The position numbers and the translations under genes are program-made. A stretch of 64,000 bases of DNA, taken from positions 248,001-312,000 of the forward strand of contig NZ_KB894097.1 in assembly GCF_000374305.1 (NCBI RefSeq). The letters run 5' to 3'. Positions 38,780-46,870 of this stretch are shown piece after piece (the first letter of the stretch is position 1; each line of letters opens with the position of its first letter). The notes under the pieces were generated by a model. That model was given only the letters and a program-made list of their open reading frames with translations. It did not search any database and was not told the origin of the DNA. The stretch is from Actinomadura flavalba DSM 45200. Lineage in GTDB: Bacteria; Actinomycetota; Actinomycetes; Streptosporangiales; Streptosporangiaceae.

Positions 38780-39342
38780 GGTCGGAGTTTATGCCCAGTG
38801 ATCCAGTTCGCCGCAAATCGCCCGCCGACGCCGTGCCGGGCACCGGAAAGGGCGTGCTACCTGCGAGGATGTACCCGTCGGTAACCTCGCGCGGCGAGTG
38901 GTGTCCGGATACGGCCATGCACAGCTTGGGTCAAGAATTCAACCAACGAATGAACCAGAGTTTGAAAACACTGTTGGGAACGTTGCAAAAGCACATATCC
39001 GCAGGTGAGGGGCTTGCATGCGCTTAATTCGGACACGAGTCCTCGCGGCCGGAGCCCTATCTACCACACCTGTGGAACACCTCCCGCGCTGGTGAGAACG
39101 CGTTCGCCCGGCGGCGGCGAAGCGCACTCCAGGGGCCGCGCTCAAACCGAACGTGAATCAGTTTCCGTGCGCGGCCCGCCTATCACGCCCCTATCGCGAC
39201 GGTCCGGTCCAGGACACCGGAACCCGCCGAAACAATCATCGGACGCGACAACGGATGACGTTTCCTTTCTGTTCTCCCGCGTGTCGCCCGCGCGACCGCT
39301 CACCGGCCCTTCCGCCGGACACGCTAGGCCCGCGAGGTTTCG
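38780..39342. promoter_or_regulatory. regulatory region upstream of the hydrazine operon
   Basis: About 560 bases with no convincing gene, divergent between the exporter-led operon and the ArsR-like gene. The stretch 38920-39060 is markedly AT-richer than the genome. An interrupted inverted repeat gcgagg..tacc-cgtc-ggta.cctcgc lies at 38863-38890. The operon promoter must lie here, though I cannot pick an unambiguous -10/-35. Confidence 0.5.
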
Positions 39343-40077
39343 GTGCCCGCCGAAGTGTCCGTGCGCCACCATGGGGGTGTGACGCTCACCGTGGCCAAGC
39401 TCCTCGCCGACGACACCCGCGCCGCGATCTGCGCCGCCCTGCTCGACGGCCGCGCCTGGACGGCGGGCGAGCTGGCCCGGCACGCGGGCGTCGCCGCGTC
39501 GACCGCGACCGAGCACCTGTCCCTGCTCGTCGCCGGGGGGCTGCTCGTCCAGGAACGCCAGGGCCGCCACCGGTACGTGCGGCTGTCCGGCGCGCCCGCC
39601 GCCGAACTGCTGGAACGGCTCACCGCCTTCGCGCCTCCCCCGCCGTCCGCCGCCGGCTCGCTGCGGCAGCACCGCGCCGACCGCGCCCTGGCGTTCGCCC
39701 GCACCTGCTACGACCATCTCGCCGGCACCCTCGGCGTCGCCGTCACCGACGCGCTGGCCGGACGCGGCGTCCTGGACGTCGACCTGGCCCTCACCGCCGA
39801 CGGCCGCGCCTGGTTCGGCACCGTCCTCGGCGACGACCTCGCCCGGCCCACCCGGCGCCCGCTGTCCCGTCCCTGCCTCGACTGGACCGAGCGCCGCCCG
39901 CATCTGGCGGGCGTCGCGGGCCAGGCCGTGCTGCGGTACCTGACCGGCCGCGCGTGGCTCGTCCCGGTCGGCGCCACGCGCGCCCTGCGCCTCACGCCCG
40001 AGGGCGGCGACGGCGTCCGGGAGGTCTTCGGCCTCACGTTCCCCGAACCCCTCTCCACGGCCGGGGGCCGTCCCTGA
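39343..40077 (+). CDS. ArsR-family transcriptional regulator with C-terminal extension
   Basis: 244 residues (or 232 if GTG 39379 is the start). An ArsR winged helix occupies about 15-85 (VAKLLADDTRAAICAALLDGRAWTAGELARHAGVAASTATEHLSLLVAGGLLVQERQGRHRYVRL). An unusual C-terminal region of about 150 residues follows, with RALAFARTCYDHLAGTLGVAVTDAL and a second winged-helix-like part. This layout occurs in actinobacterial ArsR-like regulators of unknown ligand. Divergent from the hydrazine operon, it is a candidate repressor of that operon or of a separate target. GTG 39343 is preceded by gcgagg. Confidence 0.8.
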   Translation: MPAEVSVRHHGGVTLTVAKLLADDTRAAICAALLDGRAWTAGELARHAGVAASTATEHLSLLVAGGLLVQERQGRHRYVRLSGAPAAELLERLTAFAPPPPSAAGSLRQHRADRALAFARTCYDHLAGTLGVAVTDALAGRGVLDVDLALTADGRAWFGTVLGDDLARPTRRPLSRPCLDWTERRPHLAGVAGQAVLRYLTGRAWLVPVGATRALRLTPEGGDGVREVFGLTFPEPLSTAGGRP

Positions 40078-40123
40078 CCTCCGGCCCAGGGGCACGCGCC
40101 CCCGGGCGCGTTAGGGTTGGGGC

Positions 40124-40771
40124 GTGGACGATGCGGGGCGGCGGTTGCCGAGGGGGAGGCACGCGCTGCCGCCCGAGCAGGTGGCGCGGGCACAGCGGGA
40201 ACGTCTGCTCGCCGCCGTGGCCGAGGCGATGAAGACCAAGGGGTACGCCGCGACGTCCGTCGGGGACGTGCTCAAGGGCGCCGGGGTGTCACGGCAGACG
40301 TTCTACGAGCTGTTCTCGTCCAAGCTCGACTGCTTCATGGCCGCGTTCGACGCCGTCACCGGGCTCTTGGAGGAGCGGCTGACCGAGGCGGCGCACGGCG
40401 ACGGGACGCCGCTGGAACGGTTCGAGCGGGCCATGCGCGCCTACGTCGGGACGCTCGCCCTCGAACCCGGGTACGCGCGGCTGTTCGTCGTGGAGGTGCA
40501 CGCGGCCGGTCCGGAGGCGATCCGGCGCCGGGCCGCCTTCCAGGGGCGGCTGGGCGAGCTGGTCGGCGCGTTGCTGGAGGCGCGGGACGAGCAGCAGCGG
40601 TTCGCGTGCCGGGCCGTCGTCGCGGCGGTCGCGTCGCTGGTGACGCTGCCGCTGGTCGACGGCGACGCCGCCGCGCTGGACGCCGTCGCCGCCGACATCG
40701 TCGCGCACGTGCGGCTGCTCACGGAGCGGGGTGTCCTCGCGGGCGGTCGAGTGGAATCCGCAGCGCCGTGA
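40124..40771 (+). CDS. TetR-family transcriptional regulator
   Basis: 215 residues. The N-terminal HTH (about 25-75; RERLLAAVAEAMKTKGYAATSVGDVLKGAGVSRQTFYELFSSKLDCFMAAFD) is followed by an all-helical ligand-binding domain. GTG 40124 lies 46 bases after the ArsR-like gene. Its 3' end overlaps the convergent CMD-like gene by 53 bases. The palindrome gaacaaccttgttc at 42182-42195 in front of the SDR-CMD operon is a plausible target. Confidence 0.9.
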   Translation: MDDAGRRLPRGRHALPPEQVARAQRERLLAAVAEAMKTKGYAATSVGDVLKGAGVSRQTFYELFSSKLDCFMAAFDAVTGLLEERLTEAAHGDGTPLERFERAMRAYVGTLALEPGYARLFVVEVHAAGPEAIRRRAAFQGRLGELVGALLEARDEQQRFACRAVVAAVASLVTLPLVDGDAAALDAVAADIVAHVRLLTERGVLAGGRVESAAP

Positions 40772-41270
40772 TCACGGTGGCGAGCATCTCGTAGTGCCCG
40801 GCGAGCATGCACAGCTCGACGCACTCCGGCTCGGTCAGGTGGCGGCGCAGCCCGGCCCACGCGGTCTCGTCGAGGTCCTGGTCGAAGTGCAGCCGGTCCA
40901 CGGCCGTCAGCAGCGCCTGTTCGCGCGGCGTCCAGCCGGGCGCGGCCGGGCCCTCGATGAGCCGTTCGACGTCGGCGGTGCCGATCCCGGCGCGGCGGCC
41001 GAGCCGCAGGTGGTGGTCGAACTCGTAGCGGCAGGCGCGCAGGTGCGCGACGCGCAGGATGACGAGTTCGGTGTCGCGGCGGGGCAGCTTGCCGCGCGGC
41101 ATCATCGACCCGGCGAACAGCAGCCAGCCGTGGAAGAGGCGCGGGCGGCGGGCGAGCGTCAGGAACAGGTTCGGCGGCGCGGTCCCGGCGACCCGGCCGG
41201 AGATCCGGGCGAACAGCCAGGAGAACAGCCCGATCTCGGCGAACCGGCCGGGGCGGACGCGGGCCGTCAC
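40719..41270 (-). CDS. carboxymuconolactone decarboxylase-like (AhpD-fold) protein
   Basis: 183 residues of the CMD/AhpD fold, with RRDTELVILRVAHLRACRYEFDHHLRLGRRAGIG and TPREQALLTAVDRLHFDQDLDETAWAGL. The usual catalytic CxxxxH appears as C-R-Y-E-F-D-H, with a single Cys, so peroxidase function through a CxxC pair is unlikely. GTG 41270 overlaps the SDR stop (GTGA), giving a two-gene operon. It is probably a steroid or aromatic catabolism-like accessory enzyme of unknown substrate. Confidence 0.85.
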   Translation of the reverse strand: MTARVRPGRFAEIGLFSWLFARISGRVAGTAPPNLFLTLARRPRLFHGWLLFAGSMMPRGKLPRRDTELVILRVAHLRACRYEFDHHLRLGRRAGIGTADVERLIEGPAAPGWTPREQALLTAVDRLHFDQDLDETAWAGLRRHLTEPECVELCMLAGHYEMLATVITALRIPLDRPRGHPAP

Positions 41271-42160
41271 CGCGGGGGCTGCCCGGTGGTGAGGGGCGCG
41301 TCCTCGACGCGGGCGATCTCCAGGGCCTCGGTGAGCTTGCCCTGGACGAGCCGGTCCATGACGGGCTGGGCGAGCATCCGCAGCGGCAGCGCGTTCGCGA
41401 CCCACCAGGGGGCGACGATCCGCCGCGACCGCCAGGCGATGCCGTGCTCCAGCGCGTCGATGCCGGTCTTGAGCGGGGTGACGCCCGACAGCGCCGAGGC
41501 GGTGCTGCGGCCGTCCATCAGCGCGGCGGCGGCCTCGGTGCCGAAGCCGCGGCTGGTCATGTCGGTGTCGAGTTCGGCGAAGTAGGCGACGCCCGCCTTG
41601 GCGCCGGACGGGCGCAGCTCGGCCCGCAGCGTGTTGCCGAGCGCTTCGACGGCGGCCTTGGACGCGCTGTAGGCGCCGAGCAGCGGCAGGTGGATCGCGG
41701 CGGCGGCGGACGCGACCGCGAGCGCGTAACCGCGCGGGTGCGCGATGTGCGGACCGGCGGCGCGCAGTGTGTTGTAGGTGCCGGTGGCGTTGACGCGCAG
41801 CGTGGTGTCCCAGACGGCGGGGTCGCCGCCGAGGACGGGGAGCTGCGCGGCGACACCGGCGTTGGCGACGACGACGTCGAGGCCGCCGAGCGCGGTGACG
41901 GCGGCGGTGACGGCCTCACCGACCTGGTCGCGGTCCGCGACGTCGCAGGTGCTCCAGGGGGCTCCGCCGCAGCGGGCGGCGACGTCGGCGAGGAGTTCGG
42001 GTTCGAGCCCGGCGAGGGCGACGCGGGCGCCGCGCTCGTGCAGGCGTTCCGCGAGGGCGGCGCCGATGCCGCGCGCCGCGCCGGTGATCAGGACGCGTCG
42101 TCCCGCGAGGGGTGGCGTGCGCTGCTTCCGTCGACCGAGAAGCCCACCAGAAACGTTCAT
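41267..42160 (-). CDS. short-chain dehydrogenase/reductase
   Basis: 297 residues. The Rossmann start is RRVLITGAARGIGAAL (TGxxxGIG), with DVVVANAGVA and the catalytic YSASK preceded by the Ser of AVASAAAA. The C-terminal extension of about 60 residues (PWWVANALPLRMLAQPVMDRLVQ) may contact the membrane. Three starts are possible: TTG 42187, ATG 42181 and ATG 42160. The last is preferred because a palindromic operator overlaps the first two. Cotranscribed with the CMD-like gene. Confidence 0.87.
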   Translation of the reverse strand: MNVSGGLLGRRKQRTPPLAGRRVLITGAARGIGAALAERLHERGARVALAGLEPELLADVAARCGGAPWSTCDVADRDQVGEAVTAAVTALGGLDVVVANAGVAAQLPVLGGDPAVWDTTLRVNATGTYNTLRAAGPHIAHPRGYALAVASAAAAIHLPLLGAYSASKAAVEALGNTLRAELRPSGAKAGVAYFAELDTDMTSRGFGTEAAAALMDGRSTASALSGVTPLKTGIDALEHGIAWRSRRIVAPWWVANALPLRMLAQPVMDRLVQGKLTEALEIARVEDAPLTTGQPPR

Positions 42161-42181
42161 GAAGCGGACGCTACCACGCAT

Positions 42182-42195
42182 GAACAACCTTGTTC
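42182..42195. promoter_or_regulatory. palindromic operator of the SDR operon
   Basis: A perfect 14-base palindrome, gaacaa-cc-ttgttc, 22 bases upstream of the preferred SDR start and about 100 bases upstream of the divergent EF-hand gene. This is typical of a TetR-family operator and probably bound by the nearby TetR protein. Confidence 0.5.
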
Positions 42196-42295
42196 TTTGG
42201 ACAGTTCCCGTGACCGAACGTCACGGTATTCTCACCCAACGGCGCGGGCAATGGCGCGCGGCGGCCAGTGCGGCGTCCGGGACACGCGGGACAGC

Positions 42296-42847
42296 ATGGA
42301 CGCCATGGCCACCGATTTCCAGCGGAGCAAGATCGTCACGGTGTTCGACGCGATGGACGCCGACCGCGACGGGCTGCTGCGCGCCGCCGACTTCACCGCG
42401 CTCGCGTCCCGCTGGACGACCCTGCGCGGCGCCGCCCCCGGCTCCCGCGAGCACCGGCGCCTCACCGAGGTCATGACCGGCTGGTGGGCCGAGCTGAGCG
42501 CGGCCGCCGCGTCCGACGCGGTGACGGCCGACGACGTGCTGCGCGTCGTCGACCTCCTGCCCGGCATGGTGAACGCCGTCGCGGAGACGGCCGAGGCGAT
42601 GTTCACCGCCATCGACGCCGACGGCGACGGCCGCATCTCCCCCGCCGAGTACCGGCAGCTCATCGAGGCGTGGAACGGCCGTCCCACCGACACCTCGGAG
42701 ATCTTCCCCCGGCTGGACGCCAACGGCGACGGCCACCTGTCGCGCACCGAGTTCACCGAACTGTGGATCGAGTTCTGGGCCGGTGACGACCCGTCCCACC
42801 CCGGCACGTGGATCTTCGGGGCGCCCGCGGCGCCCGCCGCGACCTGA
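42296..42847 (+). CDS. EF-hand calcium-binding protein
   Basis: 183 residues, resembling bacterial calerythrin/calmodulin-like proteins. Three canonical EF-hand loops are visible: DADRDGLLRAAD near residue 18, DADGDGRISPAE near 104 and DANGDGHLSRTE near 138. A degenerate second hand lies in between (SDAVTADDVLRVVD). It is cytosolic with no signal peptide. ATG 42296 or 42305 are alternative starts. It probably buffers or senses Ca2+; partner unknown. Confidence 0.92.
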   Translation: MDAMATDFQRSKIVTVFDAMDADRDGLLRAADFTALASRWTTLRGAAPGSREHRRLTEVMTGWWAELSAAAASDAVTADDVLRVVDLLPGMVNAVAETAEAMFTAIDADGDGRISPAEYRQLIEAWNGRPTDTSEIFPRLDANGDGHLSRTEFTELWIEFWAGDDPSHPGTWIFGAPAAPAAT

Positions 42848-42854
42848 CCGGGGG

Positions 42855-43748
42855 CTACTCCTCCTGCTCGGCCAGGAACCGCTCGAACTGCGCGGCGATC
42901 TCGTCGGCCGTGGGCATGTCGCGCTCGTCGGCCAGCAGGTTCTCCCGGTCGGCGGCACCGGCGAACGCGTCGTACTGCTGCTCCAGCGCGTGCACGACCT
43001 TCTCGACCTCGGCGTTGCCGGTGACCTGCTCGGCGATCTCGCTGTCGGTGCGGGCCGCCGCCTCGCGCAGCGCGTCCGCCGGCAGGACGAGCCCGGTGGC
43101 CGCGATGACGGCCTCCAGGGCCGCGACCGCCGCCGCCGGGTAGGCGGCCTGCGCCAGGTAGTGCGGCACGTGGATCGCGAAGCCGAGCGCGTCGTGCCCG
43201 GCCTCCCCGAGCCGCAGTTCCAGCAGCCCGGACGCGCTGCCGGGCACCTGCACCTTGTCGAACCAGGTGGACGGACCGACCAGGTCGGGCCGGGTCGCGT
43301 GCGAGGTCATGCCGACGGGCCGCGTGTGCGGCACGCCCATCGGGATGCCGTGGAAGCCGACGACGAGCCCCGCGCCGGTCCGCTCGACCAGCGACCGGAC
43401 GGCGCCGGTGAACCCCTCCCACAGCCGGTCGGGCTCCGGGCCGGTCAGCAGCAGGAAGGACGTGCCGACCTCGTCCTGCGCGAGCCGCAGCACCAGTTCG
43501 GGCGCGTCGTAGGACGCCCAGTGGTCGCGGTCGTAGGTCATCATCGGGCGCCGGGCCCGGTAGTCGATGAGCGAGTCCACGTCGAACCGGGCGATCACCC
43601 GGTGTTCGAGGGTCTCCAGCAGGTGCTCCCGGACGAGCTGCCCGGTGGACCCGGCGTCCACGAAGCCGTCGAGGCTGTGCAGCAGCACCGCGCCCTCCAG
43701 CTCGGGCAGGTCGCCGTCCAGCTCGTACAGGTCTTCAGGGTTGCCCAC
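42855..43748 (-). CDS. PAC2-family protein (proteasome-assembly-chaperone-like)
   Basis: 297 residues. LEGAVLLHSLDGFVDAGSTGQLVREHLLE, VARFDVDSLIDYRARRPMMTYDRDHW, FLLLTGPEPDRLWEGF and GVPHTRPVGMTSHAT are the conserved blocks of the actinobacterial PAC2 family (Pfam PAC2/DUF75). GTG 43748 has gggggag upstream. The C-terminal helix (AAQFERFLAEQEE) is acidic. The family is related to archaeal and eukaryotic proteasome assembly factors, but its bacterial role is not established. Confidence 0.88.
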   Translation of the reverse strand: MGNPEDLYELDGDLPELEGAVLLHSLDGFVDAGSTGQLVREHLLETLEHRVIARFDVDSLIDYRARRPMMTYDRDHWASYDAPELVLRLAQDEVGTSFLLLTGPEPDRLWEGFTGAVRSLVERTGAGLVVGFHGIPMGVPHTRPVGMTSHATRPDLVGPSTWFDKVQVPGSASGLLELRLGEAGHDALGFAIHVPHYLAQAAYPAAAVAALEAVIAATGLVLPADALREAAARTDSEIAEQVTGNAEVEKVVHALEQQYDAFAGAADRENLLADERDMPTADEIAAQFERFLAEQEE

Positions 43749-43884
43749 CGTACTCCCCCATGTCGTCCAGTCGATCCTCTCAACACTAGGACATCCCGGA
43801 GTACTCCCCCGCGACCGATATTCGCCGGAGAAAGACGACCATGGCCGCGCCGGGAGGTACCGCCACCGTCGCCGGACGAGGCGG

Positions 43885-43924
43885 ACCCCCGGCGCCCTCC
43901 CCTCCGAAATCGGGCGCCGGGGGT
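43885..43924 (-). terminator. hairpin terminator downstream of the HATPase/BldC-like pair
   Basis: A 13-base perfect stem (43885-43897 with 43912-43924, core cccccggcgccc) and a 14-base loop lie 51 bases after the minus-strand BldC-like stop and before the PAC2 gene. Confidence 0.7.
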
Positions 43925-43974
43925 CGTTCAGGGAACACGGGCGCACGGAGAAGGTGCGCCCGCCTTCAGACAGG

Positions 43975-44148
43975 TCATGTGTCCTCGCCGTTCGCTCCCC
44001 GGTAGAGGTCCATGACCTGCGCGCGGTCGAACCGCAGATGCCCGGACGGGGTGGTCCCGGGCGTCAGGAGCCCCCTCCGGCTCCAGCGCACCACCGTGTA
44101 GGGGGTGACGCCGAACAACCGCGCGACTTCTCTCGTCTTCATCGTCAT
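43975..44148 (-). CDS. small BldC/MerR-like helix-turn-helix protein
   Basis: About 57 residues: MTMKTREVARLFGVTPYTV, then VRWSRRGLLTPGTTPSGHLRFDRAQVMDLY. This is a stand-alone MerR-type winged helix like BldC or excisionases. Several in-frame ATGs (44154, 44148, 44142) are possible; 44148 overlaps the stop of the HATPase gene (ATGA), which favours coupling. It probably binds direct repeats cooperatively as BldC does. No integrase or attachment site is nearby, so an excisionase role is less likely. Confidence 0.75.
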   Translation of the reverse strand: MTMKTREVARLFGVTPYTVVRWSRRGLLTPGTTPSGHLRFDRAQVMDLYRGANGEDT

Positions 44149-44585
44149 GTGCATGTGATCACGACCCACGTCGCCTTTCCCTTGTCGTCCGCGAGGCACT
44201 GCCAGCCCCACATGCCGCCGGTCAGGCTGTCCACGATGAACAGCCCCCGGCCGGTCTCCGCCACGAAATCCGGTTCCCCGAGCACGGGTGGGTTCCCCGC
44301 GTCGGCGTCCCAGACCTCCACGCACACACCCGCGCGACCGCCCGGAAGCTCGACGGGATAGACCAGTACGGCGAACCCCGCCGCACCGGCCACGTAACGC
44401 AGGCTGTTCGTGGCCAGCTCGGTGACGATCAGCGCCACGTTGTCGATCACCTCGGCGCTGTAATTCTCACTGCGCGCCCATTCCTCGGCGGTGGCGCGAG
44501 CCCGCCCCACCGTCGAGAGAGCACCGCCCGGATAGGGGCAGAAGATCCCCGGGGCGATCCTCGTGGGCTTGTCCATCGTGATCAT
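44145..44585 (-). CDS. anti-sigma-factor-like HATPase (RsbW-type)
   Basis: 146 residues of the HATPase_c family: NVALIVTELATNSLRYV (N box), VEVWDADAGNPPV (G1, with DxDxG) and TGRGLFIVDSLTGGMWGW (G2). It is typical of small actinobacterial serine-kinase-like ATP-binding regulators that are often encoded beside XRE/DUF397 genes. ATG 44585 has ggagg eight bases upstream. It is divergent from the XRE regulator, sharing a 160-base promoter region, and its stop overlaps the BldC-like start. Confidence 0.87.
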   Translation of the reverse strand: MITMDKPTRIAPGIFCPYPGGALSTVGRARATAEEWARSENYSAEVIDNVALIVTELATNSLRYVAGAAGFAVLVYPVELPGGRAGVCVEVWDADAGNPPVLGEPDFVAETGRGLFIVDSLTGGMWGWQCLADDKGKATWVVITCT

Positions 44586-44746
44586 TACCGAGCCTCCGTG
44601 CCTGACCGCTCCCGCGCTCGCTGGGTGGTGATTGGCTGTTTCGCGACCCAAAATGGCATGACCGGCTGTAACGTTCACCACATGTCGAGCAACGCTCGGG
44701 CCAGGCACATGGCGTAGCACGATGCTGCACGCACGGAGGTGGATAG

Positions 44747-45529
44747 ATGGCACAACGGCAACCAAAGCCCCATTTCGAGCGATTTGGGGGAGTTGTTCGC
44801 ACCTTCCGCAGACGTTCGCCCTACACGGCGGCGGCGCTGTCACGCGCTCTGAACATGTCGAACGGCTGGGTGAGCCAGTTGGAACGCGGCCTGTTCGGGT
44901 GCTACTACAGCGAGGCGAGGTCACTCGACACGCTCCTGGAGGCCGAGGGCAAGATCCTCAGGGCGTGGGACCGCTTCGTCGCGGAGGACGGAGACCCGTT
45001 CGCTGAATACCTGGAACACGAACCGCGGGCCGTGTCGGTCGCGACATACGCGAGCACCTACATCCCTGGACTTCTCCAGACGCCCGCTTACGCAGGGGTG
45101 CTCCAGGGCTCGTCCCCCAAGACCCTGAAGCGGCGCCTCGACCGCCAGCGGGTGCTCGACCGCGCCAAACCGCCGACGCTCAATGTCCTGCTGCATGAGA
45201 GCGTCCTGTATGAGGCCGTGGGCGACAAGGACGTTATGCGGGAGGTGCTTGAGCACATTCTGACGATGTCGGAACGCGAGAACATCACCATTCAGATCGT
45301 GCGGTTCTCCGCTGGCACGCGTCCGCCGTCCAGTTCTTTCGCCCTCGCCACACTCGGTGACCGATCCCAGATCGCGTGGGCCGACACGATCACCGGCGGG
45401 AGCACGATCCAGGACGCCGGGACACTGACCTACCTCGCTCAGACGTGCGCTAGGCTCCAAGCACAGGCGCTCAACGCCGAAGACACGCGCGCGTTGATCA
45501 GAAAGGTGATCGAGGAGCTATGGACCTGA
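44747..45529 (+). CDS. XRE-family regulator with DUF5753 ligand domain
   Basis: 260 residues. An N-terminal HTH (about 15-65; YTAAALSRALNMSNGWVSQLERG) is followed by a DUF5753 domain (about 90-255: YASTYIPGLLQTPAYAGVL, RRLDRQRVLDRAKPPTLNVLLHESVLY). This is the WhiJ-like family of Streptomyces and relatives, which typically works with a DUF397 partner encoded directly downstream. Here the DUF397 ATG lies ten bases inside the XRE stop region, so the two are coupled. The DUF5753 part is thought to sense or bind the partner. Confidence 0.92.
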   Translation: MAQRQPKPHFERFGGVVRTFRRRSPYTAAALSRALNMSNGWVSQLERGLFGCYYSEARSLDTLLEAEGKILRAWDRFVAEDGDPFAEYLEHEPRAVSVATYASTYIPGLLQTPAYAGVLQGSSPKTLKRRLDRQRVLDRAKPPTLNVLLHESVLYEAVGDKDVMREVLEHILTMSERENITIQIVRFSAGTRPPSSSFALATLGDRSQIAWADTITGGSTIQDAGTLTYLAQTCARLQAQALNAEDTRALIRKVIEELWT

Positions 45530-45705
45530 GAAATTCCGCATGGCGCAAGTCCTCTCACAGCGGTCCGGAGAACAACGACTGCGTCGAAGTCGCTAACGTC
45601 CCCGGCACGGTCGCCATCCGCGACACAAAGAACCGCGACGGCGGCACCCTCCTCGTAGGCCGTTCAGACTTCCGCCGCTTCACGAACACGCTCCGCGATC
45701 TTTAA
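45520..45705 (+). CDS. DUF397 protein, copy 1
   Basis: 61 residues with the diagnostic WRKSSHSGPENNDCVEVAN, VAIRDTKNRDGGTLLV and FRRFTNTL motifs of DUF397, the small partners of WhiJ-like XRE regulators. It overlaps the end of the XRE gene by ten bases. Confidence 0.92.
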   Translation: MDLRNSAWRKSSHSGPENNDCVEVANVPGTVAIRDTKNRDGGTLLVGRSDFRRFTNTLRDL

Positions 45706-45761
45706 ACCTGCCCAAACGCGAGGAACACGCGAGCGCTGATCAGAAAGGCGACCGAGCGGCC

Positions 45762-45947
45762 ATGAACCCAAAAACCCCCGCATGGCGCAAATCGTCGCAC
45801 AGCGGTCCAGAGGGCAACCACTGCGTAGAGCTGGCCAACACCCCCGGCAAAGTCGCCATCCGCGACACAAAAAACCCCACCGGCGCCACCCTCCTAGTAG
45901 ACCGCACATCCTTCCACCGCCTCACCAACAAACTCCGCACCCTCTAA
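45762..45947 (+). CDS. DUF397 protein, copy 2 (tandem duplicate)
   Basis: 61 residues, closely similar to copy 1 in every block (AWRKSSHSGPEGNHCVELAN, VAIRDTKNPTGATLLV, FHRLTNKL). The 56 bases between the copies include a degenerate version of the XRE gene's last codons (TRALIRK is still readable), so the duplicated unit carried the 3' end of the XRE gene with it. Third-position composition is slightly less GC-biased than in copy 1. Confidence 0.9.
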   Translation: MNPKTPAWRKSSHSGPEGNHCVELANTPGKVAIRDTKNPTGATLLVDRTSFHRLTNKLRTL

Positions 45948-45980
45948 CCCACCCGAACCACACAACCGGGCACAAAAAGG

Positions 45981-46014
45981 GGCGGGGACCTCCCTCGTCA
46001 AAGAGGTCCCCGCC
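45981..46014 (+). terminator. terminator of the XRE-DUF397 operon
   Basis: A 12-base perfect stem (ggcggggacctc at 45981-45992 with its complement at 46003-46014) and a 10-base loop, preceded by an A-run, lie 34 bases after the second DUF397 stop. Confidence 0.85.
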
Positions 46015-46167
46015 TCCCGTCGCAGGGTGCGCCGCCCGGTGCCCGTAGGGCCGTGTAGGCGTCCTTCTGCAACACGCTCCCGGCTTCTCCAGGTTCACGA
46101 CATGCGCCACCCGCACCGTGAACGTCGGCATGACCGTGCCGACATCGGCTGGAAGGGCGAGAAGCGC

Positions 46168-46743
46168 ATGACTGACTGGACGAGCCTGAGCTTCGTGGTC
46201 GTGGACGTCGAGGGCAACGGCGGGCAGCCGCCCGACCTGGTGGAGCTGGCCGCCGTGCCGGTGATCGGCGGAGTCATCGGGAAGCCGCTGAGCTGGCTGG
46301 TCAAGCCGGACGCACCGATCACGCACTTCGCCACCCGAATCCACGGCCTGACCAACGAGGCCGTAGCCGACTGCCCGTCGTTCGAGGCCGTCACCCGCAA
46401 CGTGCTCGCGGCCCTGAACGCCGACGCCCTCGTGGCCCACAACGCCCACGTCGACCTCGGCGTGCTGACCCGCAAGCTCCCCGACTGGACGCCGCCCGAG
46501 GTCTTCGACACGCTGAAACTCGCACGCCGACTGGTCCCGGGCCTCGACAGCTACCGGCTCGAAAGCTTGACCAAGGCATTCAGCCTGTCCGAAGAACTGC
46601 CCAACGACCTCACTCCCCACCGAGCAACGTATGACGCCCTGGTCACCGCGCGCCTGCTCACGCAACTCGCCACAAAGGCCCCGAACTTGAAAGAACTGCG
46701 CGGCCAACCTCCCAGGGAGGCCGACGAAGATGCGCTCTTCTAG
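46168..46743 (+). CDS. DnaQ-like 3'-5' exonuclease
   Basis: 191 residues of the DEDD exonuclease superfamily. ExoI is VVVDVEGNGG (the metal-binding Asp and Glu), ExoII is LNADALVAHNAHVDLGVL and ExoIII is PHRATYDALVTARLL, with the DEDDh-type His-x5-Asp spacing (H-RATY-D). FATRIHGLTNEAVAD is typical of the epsilon family. ATG 46168 follows ggaaggg; the more upstream in-frame Met at 46027 lacks support. It is stand-alone, so it is probably a repair or proofreading accessory rather than the PolIII epsilon subunit itself. Confidence 0.88.
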   Translation: MTDWTSLSFVVVDVEGNGGQPPDLVELAAVPVIGGVIGKPLSWLVKPDAPITHFATRIHGLTNEAVADCPSFEAVTRNVLAALNADALVAHNAHVDLGVLTRKLPDWTPPEVFDTLKLARRLVPGLDSYRLESLTKAFSLSEELPNDLTPHRATYDALVTARLLTQLATKAPNLKELRGQPPREADEDALF

Positions 46744-46870
46744 CGCGAACCGCACCGGCTTCGGCTCGAAGCACATCGACACCGCCGACGCCTACGGGCG
46801 GCCCCGGTCTAAGGCGATAACCGACCTCACCTCGGCGTCCACTGCGAACGACAGGAGATCAGAAGCCTTG

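Noticed and set aside
38743..39027. Open frame on the plus strand upstream of the ArsR-like gene
   Set aside because: It overlaps the start of the exporter gene antisense, lacks codon bias and has no recognisable motif; it looks like the operon's regulatory region.
43975..44148. Excisionase of an integrated element
   Set aside because: No integrase, attachment-site repeat or tRNA boundary is nearby; coupling to a HATPase gene fits a BldC-like regulator better.
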